Source: Candidatus Goldiibacteriota bacterium HGW-Goldbacteria-1
Lineage (GTDB): Bacteria; Oederibacteriota; PGYV01
Reading direction: 5' to 3'
Length of the DNA stretch: 64,000 bases
NCBI GenBank assembly: GCA_002839855.1
Contig: PGYV01000008.1
Location: forward strand, 137,975-201,974
Below, in pieces: positions 16,360 to 24,220 of this stretch; positions within the stretch are counted from its first letter, which is position 1; every line of letters starts with the position of its first letter. The position numbers were made by a program, and so were the translations under genes. The notes below the pieces were generated by a model. It was not told the DNA's origin. It made no database searches and saw only the letters and a list, made by a program, of their open reading frames with translations.

Positions 16360-17661
16360 TTGACTGAAGATGAAAGGCTTCTTGAAGCTGCGGAAAAGGG
16401 AGACCTTGATGCCGTGAAAGAGGCCGTAAAAAACGGCGCGGAATTCTATAATGTGGCTATGTTAAAAGCCTCTAAAACAGGCAGCCTTGACGTTATAAAG
16501 TATCTGCTGCGAAAAGGCGCGAATAATATTCCGGACGCGCTGAAAATGGCGGCAGCCTGCGGCCATGAAGAAACTGTTAAGTACCTGCTGAATAAAACGG
16601 ATTCAGGATTAAACACGGCGGTTATGGCTGCGCTGGAAAGCGGCCATAACAATACCGCTGCAATAATGTTAAAAAGCGGTTCGGGAAGCCCGCGTGAACT
16701 TCTGGGCTTTGCTTATGACAACAGCGATATGGCTTTATATAATGATGTAAAACAAAAGGCGGGCAGAAAATTTACTGTGCTGCTTAAATCTGTTTTAAGC
16801 GGAAGGTTTAACGGCGCTAACCGGCGGCTTGCGGATGAAAAACTTGAAGAATTATTGAATAATGATGATGAAGTGAAATTAACAGCGGTTTTGGACGCGG
16901 GGTTTGACCCTGACCACGTAATATTTTTTAATCAGAGTATTAAAGCGCCGCTTATCCTGTGTGCTTTAGTTGGGGGTAAATTAAAAGCGGGAACGGCGGT
17001 TTTAAAACACAAACCTGAAGCGGGATTAAAAGGTTATATCTTTTTTAAAGATGAAGAGAAAGAAATTTCTGTTTTTGACCTTCAGAATGTTGAAAATGAA
17101 TCTTTGTTTGGTCCGGTTTTACTGCAGGGATATGCAGGGCTTATCAAAACCCGGCCGCTTGAGGTATTAAAAGCGGCTATGCGCGGCGGTAATGAACCTG
17201 TGCTGGAAAAAATACTGCGCAATAAATCACTCTTAAAGATTTCAGGCGGTGATTTTATTACAGCTGCGCTGCTTGCAGAAAAAAGGGCCCTTGCCGGACG
17301 GCTTATTCAAAGCGGAGCTGAATTTACGCAGGCAAAGTTTTACACAAAAGAGCAGTACCTGGCAATAGCAATGCTTGCGGATAAAAACGACACAGTAATG
17401 CTTTACAGCCTAAACTCCGCCGGGCTTACAAAGAGGCGGGTAAAATATGATGTAAAGAAAAGCTGGGAAATACCGCTTGTAAAGGCGGCTTTTGACCGGA
17501 ATTACAGGCTTTTATCTTTGCTGGTAAAATATTTTTTTGACCCCAATGAAAAAATCAGCGGTGAGACTACACCGCTGTCTTACTGCTCCGTAAACGGGGC
17601 GGATATTAAAGCTTTAAGCATACTAAAACGCCGTGAAGAAAAAGACGGCCAAAACCAATAA
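16360..17661 (+). CDS. Ankyrin-repeat protein
   Basis: The 433-residue protein begins at a TTG preceded by CCGGAGGG. Residues 1-115 hold three to four ankyrin repeats (LLEAAEKGDLDAVKEAVKNG; MLKASKTGSLDVIKYLLRKG; ALKMAAACGHEETVKYLL). More degenerate ankyrin-like helices appear near residues 270-420 (AALLAEKRALAGRLIQSGAE; PLVKAAFDRNYRLLSLLVKY). It has no signal peptide, so it is probably a cytoplasmic binding scaffold. The gene ends inside the upstream in-frame extension of the next ORF, which supports the later start I chose there. Confidence 0.75.
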   Translation: MTEDERLLEAAEKGDLDAVKEAVKNGAEFYNVAMLKASKTGSLDVIKYLLRKGANNIPDALKMAAACGHEETVKYLLNKTDSGLNTAVMAALESGHNNTAAIMLKSGSGSPRELLGFAYDNSDMALYNDVKQKAGRKFTVLLKSVLSGRFNGANRRLADEKLEELLNNDDEVKLTAVLDAGFDPDHVIFFNQSIKAPLILCALVGGKLKAGTAVLKHKPEAGLKGYIFFKDEEKEISVFDLQNVENESLFGPVLLQGYAGLIKTRPLEVLKAAMRGGNEPVLEKILRNKSLLKISGGDFITAALLAEKRALAGRLIQSGAEFTQAKFYTKEQYLAIAMLADKNDTVMLYSLNSAGLTKRRVKYDVKKSWEIPLVKAAFDRNYRLLSLLVKYFFDPNEKISGETTPLSYCSVNGADIKALSILKRREEKDGQNQ

Positions 17662-17677
17662 AGCTCCGGAGGTAATT

Positions 17678-20233
17678 ATGAAAGACAGCACGGGAATACC
17701 GGGACTTGATAAAATATTAAAAGGGATAATTCCCGGCGATAATATTGTCTGGCAGACGGATGTGCTGGAACATTTTCTGCCTTATGTAAAACCATACTGT
17801 GCTTACGCGAAGTCGGAAAACAGAAAACTGATATATTTTCGTTTTTCCGGACATACGCCTTTTGCCTCTGAAGCGGACGGCGCGCAGGTGCATGTGCTTC
17901 GCCCCGAAGAGGGATTTGAAAAATTCATAACGCAGATGCATGATGTCATAGGGAAAACAGGGGACGGCGCTTATTACATATTTGATTCGCTCTCTGAACT
18001 TGCCGTACAGAACTTCAGCGAAAGCATGATAGAAAACTTTTTTGTGCTTACCTGTCCAAGGCTTTTGAAAATGAAGTGTATCGCGTATTTTGTGGTGACC
18101 AGCAACCTGAATTCATATCACGCCACAAAGCCGATAACAAAGACCACGCAGCTGATACTGGATATATACAGCAGGGACGGCCGCGACTACATTCAGCCGG
18201 TGAAGGTTGACGGCAGGTATTCTTCGGATATGTTTATGCTTCATGAACGCGCGGGGGATGATTTCTTGCCGGTTATGAACAGTTCTGATATCGCGGAAAT
18301 ATCCGCGTCCGAGCCGTGGTATGGGCTGCAGTCGGCGCCTTACCGGGCTGTGGGGCTGTGGGACAGGCTCTTTATAGAATCTGAAGATGTTATAGAATCG
18401 TGCAGGCGCGGGGAATGTTCTCTTGATACGGTTAACGCGATATATTTAAGGCAGTTAAAACAGATTTTTTCAACTGATGAAAGAATGCTGGAAATGGCAA
18501 AAAAGTTTATTGACCTGCCGGAACTGATACGCATATGGAAGCGGACAATAGGCACGGGAATGATTGGGGGCAAATCCGCCGGAATGCTTCTGGCGCACGC
18601 TATTTTAAAAAAACATTTTTCGGAATACGCCGGAATCATTGAAAAACATGATTCTTTTTATATAGGTTCCGATATTTTTTATTCTTTTCTTGTGCGTAAC
18701 GGATGCTGGCACATAAGGCAGCAGCAGAAAGACCCGGCCACCGTTTATGAACATCTGGAAGAAGCCAAAAATCTTATTTTAAACGGAAAGTTTCAGGAAA
18801 GTGAGAAACAGAAGTTTTCGGACATGCTGGATTATTTTGGGCAGGCTCCTATAATTGTCCGTTCAAGTTCGCTTCTTGAAGACAACTTTGGCAACGCGTT
18901 TTCCGGGAAATACGAAAGCATCTTCTGCGTAAACAATGGCACAAAAGAACAGAGGCTTGAAGAGTTTTTAAAAGCAGTCCGTGTAATCTACGCCAGCACT
19001 ATGTCTGAAGAAGCGCTGGCTTACAGGGCAAGGCGTAATGTCCTTGATATGGATGAACAGATGGCGCTTTTGGTGCAGAGGGTTTCCGGAACAAGGTATG
19101 AAAATATATTTATGCCGCATCTTGCCGGCGTGGGATTTTCCTATAATTCCTATAAGTGGGATGAAGACATTGACCCGTCTTCCGGGCTTATACGCCTTGT
19201 GTACGGGCTTGGAACCAGGGCCGTTGACAGGCATGACGATGATTACACACGGATAGTGGCGGTAAATGCCCCGAAAAAAAGGCCGGAAGGTAATCAAACT
19301 GATACGGTAAAGTTCACGCAAAAAAGAGTGGATGTTCTGGACATTCAGAAAAATGAACTGAAAACGGAGTACTTCACTGATATTATCAAAGAAAACCCGG
19401 GAGTAAATCCTGAAATGTTTTCGGTGGAAAAGGAATTCAACGAAACCCGGTACAGGATAATTAATTTTGATACGGTTATATCAGGCACGGAATTTATAAA
19501 AGACATGGGCAAGATGCTGCGCATATTAAGGGATAATTATGGCAGCCAGGTGGATATAGAATTTACCGCGAATTTCACGCCGGATAAAAAGTACAGGATA
19601 AACCTGCTTCAGTGCAGGCCTCAGCATGTCAGAAAGGAAAGCGGAACTTCAAGCATGCTTCCTGCCGCGGATGAAGAAAGAATAATTCTTAAGTCTAAAG
19701 GCGGGCTTGTGGGGCAGGGGCGGACAATTAAAGTGGACAGGATAATATATGTGGTGCCGGAAATTTATGGGCTGCTGCCCGAACAGGAAAGGTATGCTGT
19801 GGCACGGCTGGTGGGAAGGGCCGCTCATTTTAAAGAAGAAGCGGGTAAAAATATAATGCTCTTAGGGCCCGGAAGGTGGGGCACGCGCATGGTGCAGCTT
19901 GGCGTGCCGGTTGTATTTTCGGAGATTAACACGGTATCTGTAATATGCGAAATTGGCAGAATGCATGAAGGCCTTATCCCTGACCTTTCCATGGGAACGC
20001 ATTTTTTTAATGACCTCGTGGAAATGAATATTCTGTATATTGGATTCTTTGCGTCGTCGCAGGGTAATATATTAAATGAAAAGTTTCTGCATTCGCTGCC
20101 TGATAGTTTTGCGCAGATATTTCCCGGAGAAAAAAATTATGGTGGCGCCGTCAGGGTGATAGAAAGCGATGATTTAAAGATATATCTTCAGGCGGATCCT
20201 GTGAAACAACAGTGCCTGGTATTTGCCGGATAA
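17678..20233 (+). CDS. Degenerate KaiC-like domain fused to PEP/pyruvate-binding (PPDK N-terminal) ATP-grasp domain
   Basis: The 851-residue protein starts at the ATG with GGAGGT (17669-17673 region); a longer frame from 17633 would overlap the ankyrin gene. Residues 1-230 resemble a RecA/KaiC-type domain (GIPGLDKILKGIIPGDN; YYIFDSLSEL as the Walker B-like strand), but the usual P-loop GKT is absent. Residues ~290-670 are a pyruvate phosphate dikinase N-terminal ATP-binding domain (GMIGGKSAGML, IIVRSSSLLEDNFGNAFSGK, ending INLLQCRPQ). The last ~180 residues (MLLGPGRWGTRMVQLGVPV) are a family-specific tail. The phosphohistidine and PEP-utilising domains of a real dikinase are missing, so a phosphotransfer or regulatory role on an unknown partner is likely. 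Confidence 0.7.
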   Translation: MKDSTGIPGLDKILKGIIPGDNIVWQTDVLEHFLPYVKPYCAYAKSENRKLIYFRFSGHTPFASEADGAQVHVLRPEEGFEKFITQMHDVIGKTGDGAYYIFDSLSELAVQNFSESMIENFFVLTCPRLLKMKCIAYFVVTSNLNSYHATKPITKTTQLILDIYSRDGRDYIQPVKVDGRYSSDMFMLHERAGDDFLPVMNSSDIAEISASEPWYGLQSAPYRAVGLWDRLFIESEDVIESCRRGECSLDTVNAIYLRQLKQIFSTDERMLEMAKKFIDLPELIRIWKRTIGTGMIGGKSAGMLLAHAILKKHFSEYAGIIEKHDSFYIGSDIFYSFLVRNGCWHIRQQQKDPATVYEHLEEAKNLILNGKFQESEKQKFSDMLDYFGQAPIIVRSSSLLEDNFGNAFSGKYESIFCVNNGTKEQRLEEFLKAVRVIYASTMSEEALAYRARRNVLDMDEQMALLVQRVSGTRYENIFMPHLAGVGFSYNSYKWDEDIDPSSGLIRLVYGLGTRAVDRHDDDYTRIVAVNAPKKRPEGNQTDTVKFTQKRVDVLDIQKNELKTEYFTDIIKENPGVNPEMFSVEKEFNETRYRIINFDTVISGTEFIKDMGKMLRILRDNYGSQVDIEFTANFTPDKKYRINLLQCRPQHVRKESGTSSMLPAADEERIILKSKGGLVGQGRTIKVDRIIYVVPEIYGLLPEQERYAVARLVGRAAHFKEEAGKNIMLLGPGRWGTRMVQLGVPVVFSEINTVSVICEIGRMHEGLIPDLSMGTHFFNDLVEMNILYIGFFASSQGNILNEKFLHSLPDSFAQIFPGEKNYGGAVRVIESDDLKIYLQADPVKQQCLVFAG

Positions 20234-20253
20234 TTTAATTTATGGGAGGTTTT

Positions 20254-20829
20254 ATGTTGAAAGAATTTGTACTTGCTTTTATTCCTGTTTTTGTGGCGGT
20301 AAATGTTATAGGGCTTCTGCCCATATTTGTATCATTAACCCGAAAACTTAACGCGAAGGAAATTCATAAAACCCTTGTTCAGTCTTTTGTCACCGGGATT
20401 TCACTGGCTCTTGTTTTTATTTTTATCGGGAAGTGGATTTTTGCCGTGCTTGGCATTACAGTAAATGACTTTATGGTCGCGGGCGGTGTAATTCTTTTTC
20501 TGATTGCCCTGCGCGATATATTTAACATAGCAAAGCATATAGGTGAAACGTCCGAAATAGGCGCTGTGCCCATTGGCACTCCGCTTATAGTTGGGCCCGG
20601 GGTTTTAACCACATGCCTGATATTAACCGCGCAGTACGGTATTATTCCCACCATTGTATCCGTAGTGCTTAATGTCCTTATTGCCGTTTTAGTGTTAAGT
20701 TTTTCCAGGACGCTTATTAAAATGATAGGCAATACCGGGGTTATGGCTGTGTCGCGTATTATGGCTCTTCTACTTGCGGCAATTGCGGTAATGATGATAA
20801 GAAAAGGGCTGGCAGGTATGTTAATGTAA
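20254..20829 (+). CDS. MarC-family integral membrane protein
   Basis: The 191-residue protein has six hydrophobic segments and the MarC/UPF0056 features: an opening FIPVFVAVNVIGLLPIFVSL, a central AVPIGTPLIVGPGVLTT and a final NTGVMAVSRIMALLLAAIAV. MarC proteins are inner-membrane proteins of unknown function, no longer thought to be drug exporters. The start is set at the ATG of 20254 because GGGAGG (20244-20249) precedes it; an ATG at 20242 would lie before that site. It follows the PPDK-type gene by 20 bases and is probably co-transcribed with it. Confidence 0.85.
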   Translation: MLKEFVLAFIPVFVAVNVIGLLPIFVSLTRKLNAKEIHKTLVQSFVTGISLALVFIFIGKWIFAVLGITVNDFMVAGGVILFLIALRDIFNIAKHIGETSEIGAVPIGTPLIVGPGVLTTCLILTAQYGIIPTIVSVVLNVLIAVLVLSFSRTLIKMIGNTGVMAVSRIMALLLAAIAVMMIRKGLAGMLM

Positions 20830-20933
20830 TTTTACCCGTAAAATATAAATAAGCAGAAAAACGCGCGGGTTATTGTTCATTTTTTTTAACTGAAGTTTAT
20901 GGTTATACCGGTTTAAAATTATATGCAGTTGAT

Positions 20934-20962
20934 TTGACTTATTTCAGGAACTGTAGTAAAAT
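20934..20962 (+). promoter_or_regulatory. Sigma-70-type promoter of the leader RNA
   Basis: TTGACT (20934-20939) and TAAAAT (20957-20962) are separated by exactly 17 bases. Transcription would start near 20969, immediately before the structured region. Confidence 0.75.
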
Positions 20963-20969
20963 ACATTCA

Positions 20970-21043
20970 AATGAAGCGAAAGCTGACACAGATCGGAAGA
21001 CTGGGCAAAGAGTAGGCGGGAAACCGAAGACTAATTGAAAAGT
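20970..21043 (+). ncRNA. Structured leader RNA, possible riboswitch of unknown class
   Basis: Between a good promoter and an intrinsic terminator lie three short hairpins capped by GNRA tetraloops: AGC-GAAA-GCT (20976-20985 region), CAGATC-GGAA-GACTG (about 20989-21003) and CGG-GAAA-CCG (21017-21026). A GAGTAGG...CCGAAGAC arrangement around the third has the AGUA/GAA pattern of a loop-E (bulged-G) motif. The glutamine (glnA) riboswitch uses a similar motif, but its P1 stem is not found here. The layout of promoter, compact folded domain, terminator and short ORF is that of a transcription-attenuating riboswitch or a small terminated RNA. I do not recognise the class. Confidence 0.55.
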
Positions 21044-21090
21044 AATCCGGGGTTTATAAATCCAAAAGGTTTATAAATTCCGGATTTTTT
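21044..21090 (+). terminator. Intrinsic terminator/attenuator of the leader RNA
   Basis: AATCCGG (21044-21050) pairs with CCGGATT (21080-21086). Inside, TTTATAAA (21053-21060) pairs with TTTATAAA (21070-21077), and six T residues follow. It lies upstream of the 21-codon ORF and the PilZ-like gene, so expression of these needs read-through. Confidence 0.85.
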
Positions 21091-21121
21091 ATTTTATAAC
21101 TTAAATAAAAGGAGGTATGTC

Positions 21122-21187
21122 ATGGAAAACCCTGATAATGAAAGCAGCGGCATACCGTCCGGCGGTACGGGGCCGTATCCTGCTTAA
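21122..21187 (+). CDS. Possible 21-residue peptide
   Basis: A 21-codon ORF starts at an ATG with an excellent ribosome site (AAAAGGAGG, 21108-21116) and ends TAA. The peptide is acidic at the N-terminus and glycine/proline-rich at the C-terminus (MENPDNESSGIPSG...). It sits just after the attenuator and 34 bases before the PilZ-like gene. It might be a leader peptide or a remnant; no homologue is known to me. The strong ribosome site is the main evidence that it is translated. Confidence 0.45.
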   Translation: MENPDNESSGIPSGGTGPYPA

Positions 21188-21221
21188 TAAACCCGCCTGA
21201 AAAATTAAAGGAGGGACAACA

Positions 21222-21593
21222 ATGATTTTCACAGAAATTTTTACGCCGGGATTAAAAGTTAATAAAATTCTTGAAAATGTAACAGTTTCATTTTCGCGCA
21301 TTGATGAGGTAAATAAAGAAGGAGCTTTTAAAAAACGCGTTCCGCTTATGCTTAACGCTTATGGTATGAAAGTTCACGGTGATCAAAGCTTGGAAAAAGG
21401 CGAGATGGTTCTTGTGGATATTGTGTGCGGCGAAAATAATACCGTGACGCTTATCGGGGAAGTCGCCGGGGTGAAAAAGCAGAAAGCCGGGGAGGCGTAT
21501 GAGAATTCTATCGATTTTATCCATATGAGCCTTTCGCAAAAGTACCTGCTGAATAAAATCTTAACTGATTTAAAAACAGGCAGGTTGTGTTAA
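21222..21593 (+). CDS. PilZ-like domain protein (degenerate)
   Basis: The 123-residue protein has the strand pattern and length of a single PilZ domain (FKKRVPLMLNAYGMKVHG..., then VTLIGEVAGVKKQ, then ENSIDFIHMSLSQKYLLNKIL). PilZ domains bind cyclic di-GMP through an RxxxR and a D/NxSxxG motif. Here the R-rich start is reduced to KKR and the second motif (AYGMKVHG) lacks the serine, so nucleotide binding is doubtful. Ribosome site AAAGGAGGG precedes the ATG. It lies behind the structured leader RNA and the 21-codon ORF. The fold assignment is from pattern only and needs a profile search. Confidence 0.5.
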   Translation: MIFTEIFTPGLKVNKILENVTVSFSRIDEVNKEGAFKKRVPLMLNAYGMKVHGDQSLEKGEMVLVDIVCGENNTVTLIGEVAGVKKQKAGEAYENSIDFIHMSLSQKYLLNKILTDLKTGRLC

Positions 21594-21704
21594 AAACGGC
21601 GGCGATGCCGCAGCAAATTACAGGGACCAAAGCGGTTTTAAAGACATGACCGGTTTAAGCCGGATCCTGTTAAAAGAAACACGGTAAAAAAACGGAGGTG
21701 TGCC

Positions 21705-21875
21705 ATGAAAAAAATGAATGAACAGGAGACAAAAAATAACAAATTTTTTATAGACTGCAAGTATGAAGCGGATAAATATACGGAAAAGGGATGGGAAGTA
21801 AAGGAGGTAAGTTTCTGGGATTACGGCGGGCCGACATATTTGCTTGTTAAAAAAGACAAAAGAAGGGAAAATTGA
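21705..21875 (+). CDS. 56-residue protein, DUF4177-like
   Basis: A small ORF with a strong ribosome site (ACGGAGGTG, 21692-21700). The sequence KYTEKGWEVKEVSFWDYGGP followed by YLLVKK has the short 'GW-x-V ... LLxKK' pattern of DUF4177-type proteins, tiny alpha/beta proteins of unknown function. It follows the PilZ-like gene by 111 bases that contain weak GC-rich hairpins, and may belong to the same transcript. Confidence 0.5.
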   Translation: MKKMNEQETKNNKFFIDCKYEADKYTEKGWEVKEVSFWDYGGPTYLLVKKDKRREN

Positions 21876-22269
21876 AAAATGCAATGAAAAAAAGCACATA
21901 AAATAATCGTGTTAAAAAGAGCCATTTTTACCCCGATAATTAATGAATGATATTGAGGCAGGATGTGGAAAGGCAAAAAACGGCAGGTTTTTATTCTTTT
22001 TAACATGATTCCGGGAAAATTACTCTTGCCAAACGCTTTTCATTATGATATTTTATCTCTCCACGGCATAAGTATGTTCTTTTACGTATTACAGGTGCGT
22101 TAAGGGCTGTTTATGGCGTGGAACCTTGCGAAGCCAAATTTATTTGGCTTGATAAAGCCGGGTGTTTTCCATCTAAAAACACTTGGATTTATCTGTATTT
22201 TTATTGTATTAAGGCGGATAATAATTTACGCCGAAAAAAACATTTTTATGAAACGAAAGGAGTCACTGA
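21876..22269. other. Intergenic region / rpsF-operon leader with hairpins
   Basis: This 394-base gap holds no ORF I can support. It has a perfect palindrome AAGCCAAAT-TT-ATTTGGCTT (22131-22150), a stem GTGTTTT/AAAACAC (22162-22182), and GGCG/CGCC (22213-22216 with 22229-22232) followed by CCG just upstream of rpsF. In other bacteria the S6-S18 complex represses its own operon by binding a hairpin with a CCG in this leader; whether this is that motif is uncertain. No clear -35/-10 pair was found. Confidence 0.4.
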
Positions 22270-22677
22270 ATGAGAACGTATGAAGCAATTGTTTATTTAA
22301 GGCCGACTTTGACTGAAGAGGAAATTAAGGCCACTTTGGCAAAGGTTAAGAAGACGTTAGAAGAGGTAAAAGGCGAAGTTATAGAAGAAAAAGCGCCGGA
22401 AAAGAAGAAACTTCATTTTTTTATGAAGAAGTTTAAAGACGCTTTTGTATATTACATCAAATTCAAAGTGGATGAAAAACAGGTATTTGATGTCAGGGAA
22501 AAATTAAGGCTTACCGAAGAGGTCATAAGGTTTATGGTTTCCAATGAAGTTATAATTAAGCTGAAGAAACAAAAGGTCAGAAAACCGAAGAAAGCTGCGG
22601 TAGAAACAGCGGTTGAAAAGCCGGCGCCTGCGGACGTTCCTTCTGAAACATCACAGGGCGGCGGGGAACAGGCATAA
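22270..22677 (+). CDS. rpsF: 30S ribosomal protein S6
   Basis: The 135-residue protein has the S6 core (MRTYEAIVYLRPTLTEEEI; FVYYIKFKVDEKQVFDVREKL; EEVIRFMVSNEVII), a ferredoxin-like fold that pairs with S18 on the 30S platform. A ~35-residue lysine-, alanine- and proline-rich C-terminal tail extends beyond the usual length (~95-100 residues) and is likely disordered. It opens the conserved rpsF-ssb-rpsR-DUF2232-rplI-dnaB cluster. Ribosome site AAAGGAG before the ATG. Confidence 0.95.
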   Translation: MRTYEAIVYLRPTLTEEEIKATLAKVKKTLEEVKGEVIEEKAPEKKKLHFFMKKFKDAFVYYIKFKVDEKQVFDVREKLRLTEEVIRFMVSNEVIIKLKKQKVRKPKKAAVETAVEKPAPADVPSETSQGGGEQA

Positions 22678-22701
22678 AGCGATAAAAGGGAGGTTTGCGG
22701 G

Positions 22702-23127
22702 ATGGCTAATTTAAACAGGGTACTTCTTATGGGAAACCTTACAAGAGACCTGGAGATAAAGTACGTGAAGACGGGGCAGCCGGTTACAAACATAAGGCTT
22801 GCTGTAAACCGCGCTTACACGACGCAGACAGGGGAAAAGAAAGAAGAAGTATGTTTTGTAAACGTTGTCGTGTGGGGTAAGCAGGCGGAAAGCTGCCACA
22901 CTTATTTAAGAAAAGGCTCTTCCGTGTTTGTTGAAGGAAGGCTGCAGTCCAGAAGCTGGGAATCGGATGACGGAAAGAAAAACAGCATTCTTGAAGTAGT
23001 AGCGGACAGGGTGCAGTTCCTTGACAGAAAAGGAAAGAAAGACGAAGAATTTACCGGTGAGGATGATACGCAGGGCGCTGACGCGCCGGGCGGAACGCCT
23101 TCCGGCGGGGATGACGCCCCGTTCTAG
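22702..23127 (+). CDS. ssb: Single-stranded DNA-binding protein
   Basis: The 141-residue protein has an OB fold of the bacterial SSB type (NRVLLMGNLTRDLEIKYVKT; FVNVVVWGKQAESCHTYLRK; VFVEGRLQSRSWE) and the conserved acidic C-terminal tip ending DDAPF, which recruits repair and replication partners. The linker is short and glycine/acid-rich. Position between rpsF and rpsR is conserved in many bacteria. Ribosome site GGGAGG before the ATG. Confidence 0.95.
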   Translation: MANLNRVLLMGNLTRDLEIKYVKTGQPVTNIRLAVNRAYTTQTGEKKEEVCFVNVVVWGKQAESCHTYLRKGSSVFVEGRLQSRSWESDDGKKNSILEVVADRVQFLDRKGKKDEEFTGEDDTQGADAPGGTPSGGDDAPF

Positions 23128-23167
23128 AAATTAAAAAAAATATAAAGTGATTCAGGAGGATATATAA

Positions 23168-23428
23168 ATGGCAATGAAACCACCAGCAGGCGGAATGAAA
23201 AGGAATTTTGTATTCAAGAGGGCAAAAAAGAAAAGGTGCAAACTTTGCACTGCGGGAAAAGATACTGTGGATTATAAAGACGTGGATTTTCTCCGCGGAT
23301 TTATCACCGACAGGGGCAAGATTATACCAAGAAGGGTAACCGGCAACTGCGCCAAACATCAGCGCGCTGTTACAAGGACAGTAAAGAAATCAAGAGAAGC
23401 GGGAATGCTGCCTTTTACGGCTGAATAA
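23168..23428 (+). CDS. rpsR: 30S ribosomal protein S18
   Basis: The 86-residue protein has the S18 core: KRCKLCT with a C-x-x-C pair (possible zinc site), IDYKDV-like VDYKDVDFLRGFITDRGKI and PRRVTGNCAKHQRAVTRTVK. It forms a heterodimer with S6 on the small subunit. The short basic N-terminal tail is normal. Translated from ATG 23168 with AGGAGGAT as ribosome site; the membrane-protein gene follows after 8 bases. Confidence 0.96.
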   Translation: MAMKPPAGGMKRNFVFKRAKKKRCKLCTAGKDTVDYKDVDFLRGFITDRGKIIPRRVTGNCAKHQRAVTRTVKKSREAGMLPFTAE

Positions 23429-23436
23429 GCGGAAAA

Positions 23437-24198
23437 ATGGCAGGCGATATACTTTTTTTTCTGTCCAGCCTGGCTTTTATATTTCTTTTTTTTGGCGCCC
23501 TGGATTTTTTTATGCTGGGGCTTATTAAAAGGCAGGTAGGCTGGGTAAAGGTTATTGTTCTTGGAACCTGTTTTGTGTTTTTATCGGTTCTGGCGCTGTA
23601 TCTGGTATTTAAAGCTTCTACGGGACATGATATGAAAGAATATATGGACCGGGAGCTTAATAGAAGCGTGGAAGCTGCAGTAGAAGCACAAAGAAAAGCC
23701 GGGCTTCCCGAAGCGGACATACAGGCGGCAAAAAAACAGGTGGAGCTGTTTGTAGTTAAGACCGCTCCGGCATGGTCGATGTTAAGCGTGCTTTTTATGG
23801 TTTTTTTAAACTACACTTTCACCAGGATGTACGCGCTGAAAAAGTTTGGAATAGAGCACAAAATGGCGCCGTTTTCTTTCTGGTGGCTTGACTTAAAAGT
23901 AATGTGGCTGGCACTGGCGGCCATGGCTGTTCTGGCAGGGCGAGACTTAATAAATAATGAAGCGATGCAGACAGCCGCGATAAACGTGCTCTTTGTACTT
24001 GGTAACTTATATTTTCTTATAGGGCTTTCAGTGGCTTCCTTTTTTATGGATAAAAGGGGAATGCCGGGCTTTGTAAAAATACTTGTTTATATGTCCGCGG
24101 TGTTTTTACCGCTTATGTCAGCGGTACTTATAGCCACGGGCGCGCTTGATACATGGTTTAGTTTCAGAAAAGCTAAAGCAATAAACATAAAAGGATAA
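23437..24198 (+). CDS. DUF2232/YybS-type membrane protein
   Basis: The 253-residue protein has seven to eight hydrophobic segments and a soluble amphipathic stretch (about residues 65-110, DMKEYMDRELNRSVEAAVEA). A membrane protein of the DUF2232 (YybS) type commonly sits between rpsR and rplI, exactly this position, and that supports the call as much as the sequence does. Its function is unknown. It begins 8 bases after rpsR with weak ribosome-site sequence, so it is probably translationally coupled. Confidence 0.7.
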   Translation: MAGDILFFLSSLAFIFLFFGALDFFMLGLIKRQVGWVKVIVLGTCFVFLSVLALYLVFKASTGHDMKEYMDRELNRSVEAAVEAQRKAGLPEADIQAAKKQVELFVVKTAPAWSMLSVLFMVFLNYTFTRMYALKKFGIEHKMAPFSFWWLDLKVMWLALAAMAVLAGRDLINNEAMQTAAINVLFVLGNLYFLIGLSVASFFMDKRGMPGFVKILVYMSAVFLPLMSAVLIATGALDTWFSFRKAKAINIKG

Positions 24199-24220
24199 AA
24201 AAAACTGTACGGAGGTAATC

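Noticed and set aside
17633-17677. Upstream ATG for the KaiC/PPDK-type gene
   Set aside because: It would overlap the end of the ankyrin gene, and the GGAGGT site directly precedes the ATG at 17678.
20970-21043. Cyclic di-GMP class I (GEMM) riboswitch upstream of the PilZ-like gene
   Set aside because: The conserved GGGACGCAAAGCC and flanking receptor sequence are not present; only generic GNRA hairpins are shared.
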